A DNA stretch of 11,521 nucleotides. Source: JADHLJ01 sp038116915. Lineage in GTDB: Bacteria > Pseudomonadota > Alphaproteobacteria > Thalassobaculales > Thalassobaculaceae. Location of the stretch: NCBI GenBank assembly GCA_038116915.1, contig JAYOEU010000145.1, forward strand, positions 1-11,521. Direction: 5' to 3'. This document shows, in pieces, positions 7,352 to 11,521 of this stretch; position 1 is the stretch's first letter, and each line of letters begins with the position of its first letter. The notes under the pieces are model-generated. The model did no database searches. It was not told the origin of the DNA and worked only from the letters and a program-made list of their open reading frames with translations. A program made the translations under genes and the position numbers.

Positions 7352-7403
7352 AGCCGGCGTGCGTTCGTCATCCCGCCGCAGGGCGGGATCCATTCCGCCG
7401 GCT
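7352..7403. terminator. Nested two-stage hairpin directly after the GMC stop codon
   Basis: An outer perfect 8-bp pair, AGCCGGCG (7352-7359) with CGCCGGCT (7396-7403), encloses an inner perfect 8-bp hairpin, ATCCCGCC (7370-7377) with GGCGGGAT (7382-7389) and loop GCAG. The structure starts on the base after TAG. The inner CGTCATCCCGCC unit resembles a widespread class of intergenic palindromes in proteobacteria. A role as terminator or 3' end stabiliser of the GMC mRNA is likely from position, though there is no T-tract. Confidence 0.5.
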
Positions 7404-7431
7404 GATGAACTGAAAACCAGGTTGCAATGAC

Positions 7432-7451
7432 TTGAACCCCAACTGGTTCAA
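7432..7451. repeat. Short hairpin TTGAACC/GGTTCAA
   Basis: TTGAACC (7432-7438) and GGTTCAA (7445-7451) form a perfect 7-bp stem with a 6-nt loop in the GMC-MaoC intergenic region. An alternative pairing, AACCAG with CTGGTT, overlaps it. No function can be assigned. Confidence 0.35.
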
Positions 7452-7468
7452 CGGCGCCAATCTCACCC

Positions 7469-7677
7469 GTCGCCCTGGCGCAACGGCGGGCCCACCGACC
7501 GCACCGGGCCCGGGAAAACCCCGCAGGTTCGGCCCGTGGGGGAGCAGGATCAACGCGGCCCGGGCCCGCNNNNNNNNNNGGGCCAAGCGACGGAACGGTC
7601 AGCGTGAAAACCCAGCGGTGACGCGCATTGGGGAAGCGGAATCATCGGGACCAGGCCCTGCCTTTCGCCAGGGCGAC
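7469..7677. repeat. REP-like inverted doublet 2, interrupted by an assembly gap
   Basis: The left copy is GTCG (7469-7472) then CCCTGGCGCAACGGCGGG, in which the second hairpin arm has decayed. The right copy is inverted, CCCTGCCTTTCGCCAGGG (7656-7673) then CGAC (7674-7677), and its unit matches the left copy of doublet 1 over 24 bases. The spacer is longer than in the other two doublets and includes 10 Ns, so its true length is unknown. The surrounding 358-bp gap (7352-7709) holds only repeats and hairpins; no gene is visible in the known bases. Confidence 0.6.
7570..7579. other. Assembly gap of 10 Ns
   Basis: Ten undetermined bases, flanked by very GC-rich sequence (GGCCCGGGCCCGC on the left, GGGCC on the right). 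A run of exactly ten Ns is commonly a scaffolding placeholder, so the real gap may have any length. It falls between the two arms of doublet 2, the kind of self-complementary repeat that breaks short-read assembly. Confidence 0.95.
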
Positions 7678-7709
7678 GATGACCGGAGGATCCGACCGCG
7701 GCCGCCCAC

Positions 7710-8192
7710 CTATTCCGCCGCTTCGCGCCGGAGCGTGTCGTCCTTGCATTTGACCATGCGCAGCGGCGTGTAGGTAATCACGCATTCGCCGCGTTGGTTG
7801 ATGATCCGGTTGCGGGTACGCACCAGGCCGCGGCCCGGCTGGCGGGTGAGGCGGGCCTCAATGACCTCGCATTCCACATGGATGGTGTCGCCGGCCAGGG
7901 TCGGGCCGTGCACGTCGAACTCCATGTTGAGGAAGGCCATGCCGGTATGCTGCATGGTCGCCTGCACCAGCAGCCCCTCGGCGAAGCAATAGGCCAGCGC
8001 GCCCGGCGCGACCCGGCCCTTGATGGCGCTTTTGGTCTTCAGATACTCGATATCGGTGAAGAGGTTCTCGACCATGCCGGTGACGCCGATGAAATTGACG
8101 ATATCGGCCTCGGTCACCGTCCGCCCCACGGTCCGGAATTGCCGGCCCACCGGCAGATCCTCGTAGTGAATTCCAAGTCCGACGACATCCAT
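7710..8192 (-). CDS. MaoC-like hotdog-fold protein, hydratase motif degenerate
   Basis: A 160-aa single-hotdog protein of the MaoC dehydratase / (R)-specific enoyl-CoA hydratase group. The start is ATG 8192 with a GGAG about 10 nt upstream. The family pattern is visible from the N-terminus: YEDLPVGRQFRTVGRTVTEADIVNFIGVTG (10-39), then GRVAPGALAYCFAEGLL (59-75), a MEFDVHGPTLAGDTIHVECEV sheet region (90-110) and a C-terminal RNRIINQRGECVITY-like strand. In active hydratases the sequence after this Gly reads G-D-x-N-P-x-H. Here it is GMVENLF (39-45), so the catalytic Asp and His are replaced by Met40 and Phe45. It may bind an acyl-CoA without hydrating it, act as a thioesterase-like or regulatory hotdog, or use different residues. 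The gene stands alone between the GMC and permease genes. Confidence 0.85.
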   Translation of the reverse strand: MDVVGLGIHYEDLPVGRQFRTVGRTVTEADIVNFIGVTGMVENLFTDIEYLKTKSAIKGRVAPGALAYCFAEGLLVQATMQHTGMAFLNMEFDVHGPTLAGDTIHVECEVIEARLTRQPGRGLVRTRNRIINQRGECVITYTPLRMVKCKDDTLRREAAE

Positions 8193-8229
8193 GGTGAGGC
8201 GCTCCAGAGAGATTCGTTACCGTTGGCGG

Positions 8230-8239
8230 GCATTAATGC
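8230..8239. promoter_or_regulatory. Palindrome GCATTAATGC upstream of the MaoC-like gene
   Basis: A perfect 10-bp AT-centred palindrome lies 37 bp upstream of the MaoC-like start codon, in otherwise GC-rich sequence. The position suits an operator or the -10 region of the minus-strand gene, but no matching -35 is convincing. The remaining bases 8240-8370 show no gene or clear signal; a perfect TTGACA at 8266-8271 on the plus strand has no -10 partner. Confidence 0.25.
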
Positions 8240-8370
8240 ACGATCGCTTGCGGGCTGGGAACAGGTTGACAGGCTTTTTGCCGTCCAGCACTCATCTGCT
8301 GCCGGCGGCGCCGAAAATGCCGGATCGAAACGAATCGAATTCCCATCGGTTTTGACCGCGTTGCCCCAAC

Positions 8371-8495
8371 CGTCGCCCTGGCGAAGGCCAGGGCTTTTGG
8401 CGAGAGTATTTTGAGTTCTAAAATTACGCTCGAACTCAATGAGTTATAGTGTCTCGACGGCGGCGGCCAAAGCCCTGGCCTTCGCCAGGGCGACG
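8371..8495. repeat. REP-like inverted doublet 3 (cleanest copy)
   Basis: The terminal 27 bp (8371-8397) and their exact inverse (8469-8495) are perfect inverted repeats. Each arm is itself a hairpin: GCCCTGGC (8375-8382), loop GAAG, GCCAGGGC (8387-8394), preceded by the tetranucleotide GTCG on the outside. The AT-richer centre has another perfect inverted repeat, TTGAGTTC (8411-8418) with GAACTCAA (8432-8439). The whole 125-bp element can fold into one long hairpin or two small ones, as REPINs do. It lies between the divergent MaoC-like and permease genes (8193-8578), a region with no gene. Confidence 0.8.
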
Positions 8496-8518
8496 ATGAA
8501 GGGAAGTCACAACGAGAG

Positions 8519-8546
8519 TCGTCAATACCTTCAACTTCGGTATAAG
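8519..8546 (+). promoter_or_regulatory. Possible sigma-70 type promoter of the AEC permease
   Basis: TCGTCA (8519-8524, 4 of 6 to TTGACA) is followed after 16 bp by TATAAG (8541-8546, 5 of 6 to TATAAT). Transcription would start near 8553, leaving a leader of about 26 nt that contains the AAGGGAG ribosome site. It is a match by eye only. Confidence 0.35.
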
Positions 8547-8564
8547 GCACTAAACTTCCGCATC

Positions 8565-8571
8565 AAGGGAG
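8565..8571 (+). promoter_or_regulatory. Strong ribosome binding site AAGGGAG deciding a CTG start
   Basis: AAGGGAG (8565-8571) is complementary to the 16S anti-Shine-Dalgarno and ends 7 nt before CTG 8579. No ATG, GTG or TTG lies in frame between the upstream stop (TAA 8543) and GTG 8609. The GTG is 37 nt from this site, too far to use it. Confidence 0.6.
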
Positions 8572-8578
8572 CCCGGTT

Positions 8579-9517
8579 CTGCAAATCCTTTTAGGCATCG
8601 TCGTTCCGGTGTTCGGCATCGTCGCCGCGGGCTTTGTCTGCGGGCGCTACCGTCTCCTCGGGGCCGAGAGCAGCCAGGCGCTGAACGCCTTCGTCTATTG
8701 GGTGGCGCTGCCGGCCCTGCTGTTCCACGCCATGGCAGGTGTGGATGTATCCCGGGTCTTCAATTGGCCGTTCATCGGCGGGTTTGCCGGCGCCCTTGCC
8801 GCGACCTGGGCCTTGACCAGTTTCGCCGGGCGGTTTTTCTTCCGCCTCAATCTCGGGGAAAGCGCGCTGCATGGCTTGAACGGCGCCTATCCGAATACCG
8901 GGTACATGGGCATTCCGCTCGCGATCGCCGCCTATGGCGAGGAGGCGGCGCTGCCGGCGATCGTGGTGACCATCATCTCGGTCCTGTCGGTTGCTTTCGC
9001 CATCGCGCCGATCGAGATCTCGAAGCGGGAGAAATCGACCTTTCTCGGCGTTGTCGCAAGCGTATCGAAGGCCCTCGTGCGGAACCCGATGATCGTCGCG
9101 CCCTGCGCCGGGCTCGCCTGGGCCGCAACGGGTCTGGAGCTCTTTGTCGCGGCCGACACCTTTACCCGGCTGCTCGGCGCCGCCGCCGGTCCCTGCGCGC
9201 TGTTTTCGATCGGGCTGTTTCTCGTCGACAAGCCGCTGACCGAAGGCACCAGGGAAATCGCCGTCATGACCATCGCCAAGCTTGTGGTTCATCCGCTGCT
9301 GACGGCGCTGGCGGTGTTTTTCCTGTTCCCGGCGGACCGTCTGTGGGCGATCGTCGCGGTGCTGTCGGCGGCCCTGCCGATCGGGTCCGGGCCGTTCGTT
9401 CTCGCCCAAGCCAACGGAGTCTATGTCCGGCGGACATCGACGGTGATGCTGTTCACCACCGTCCTTTCGGTCGTTACCGTTTCGGCGTTTCTGCTGATCT
9501 TCCCGGCGGTGCGGTAG
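8579..9517 (+). CDS. AEC-family (auxin efflux carrier-like) permease, probable CTG start
   Basis: An inner-membrane transporter of the AEC family, whose bacterial members export or exchange organic acids such as malate or malonate. From CTG 8579 it is 312 aa, the family's usual size. About ten hydrophobic segments are visible, near residues 3-20, 36-54, 65-83, 103-119, 126-143, 168-184, 198-216, 227-250, 256-277 and 288-310. The conserved NGAYPNTGYMGIP (101-113) and the late ALPIGSGPFVLAQANG (265-280) are typical. The first annotatable conventional start, GTG 8609, would drop ten residues (LQILLGIVVP) and cut into the first membrane helix. The strong AAGGGAG seven bases before CTG and family N-termini resembling M-x-x-I-L-L-x-I-V-x-P-V-F-G favour CTG. 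It is divergent from the MaoC-like gene and convergent with katG. The substrate is unknown. Confidence 0.88.
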   Translation: MQILLGIVVPVFGIVAAGFVCGRYRLLGAESSQALNAFVYWVALPALLFHAMAGVDVSRVFNWPFIGGFAGALAATWALTSFAGRFFFRLNLGESALHGLNGAYPNTGYMGIPLAIAAYGEEAALPAIVVTIISVLSVAFAIAPIEISKREKSTFLGVVASVSKALVRNPMIVAPCAGLAWAATGLELFVAADTFTRLLGAAAGPCALFSIGLFLVDKPLTEGTREIAVMTIAKLVVHPLLTALAVFFLFPADRLWAIVAVLSAALPIGSGPFVLAQANGVYVRRTSTVMLFTTVLSVVTVSAFLLIFPAVR

Positions 9518-9544
9518 CCGGCGATCCGAGGCCGAAAGACACGT

Positions 9545-9577
9545 CGGCGGCGCCCCCATCGGGAGGCACCGCCGCCG
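9545..9577. terminator. Hairpin between convergent permease and katG
   Basis: CGGCGGCG (9545-9552) pairs with CGCCGCCG (9570-9577) as a perfect 8-bp stem. The interior can pair further (CCC with GGG, CC with GG, with small bulges). It sits in the 78-bp space between two convergent stop codons. On the katG side the stem is followed by TGTCTTT, a weak T-rich stretch; on the permease side there is none. A bidirectional terminator is likely from position. Confidence 0.45.
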
Positions 9578-9595
9578 CGCCTGCTCTACCAATCG

Positions 9596-11521
<1,926 letters not shown>

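Overview
The window looks like ordinary chromosome from a GC-rich alphaproteobacterium. Third codon positions are almost all G or C, and the gene types fit a metabolically versatile environmental member of the Rhodospirillales or a related order. That placement is inferred from gene content and composition only; no rRNA or other marker is present. The window carries eight protein-coding genes, two of them cut by its ends. I see no tRNA, rRNA, CRISPR array, transposase, phage gene or defence gene.

Layout from left to right: a long-chain acyl-CoA synthetase (minus, 3' end off the left edge) is divergent from an M3-family oligoendopeptidase F (plus). After a 222-bp gap with a repeat doublet comes a PLP-dependent D-cysteine desulfhydrase/ACC-deaminase-family enzyme (plus). 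It converges, with 9 bp between stop codons, on a YghU-type glutathione S-transferase (minus). A 290-bp divergent spacer with a long hairpin leads to a GMC-family flavin oxidoreductase (plus). A 358-bp intergenic region follows, holding a nested hairpin, a repeat doublet and a 10-N assembly gap. Then comes a MaoC-like hotdog protein (minus), a 386-bp divergent region with the cleanest repeat doublet, and an AEC-family permease (plus) that probably starts at a CTG codon. The permease converges on katG (minus), whose first roughly 85-95 codons lie beyond the right edge.

The genes mostly alternate in strand, so nearly all are probably single-gene transcripts. No pathway or multi-gene system can be argued from the order. 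Themes are acyl-CoA and fatty acid metabolism (acyl-CoA synthetase, MaoC-like), peptide and sulfur amino acid breakdown (PepF, desulfhydrase), thiol and peroxide redox (YghU, KatG), alcohol oxidation (GMC) and organic acid or solute export (AEC).

The most interesting material is non-coding. Three intergenic regions each carry two inverted copies of a REP-like unit: a GTCG tetranucleotide followed by the hairpin CCCTGGC-GAAG-GCCAGGG or a variant. The tetranucleotides face outward, which is the architecture of REPIN/BIME elements. Other points worth a second look are the CTG start of the permease, the loss of the catalytic Asp and His in the MaoC-like protein, a variant active-site loop and poly-alanine tract in the desulfhydrase-family enzyme, and the small assembly gap inside one repeat doublet. 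I found no convincing undescribed multi-gene system.
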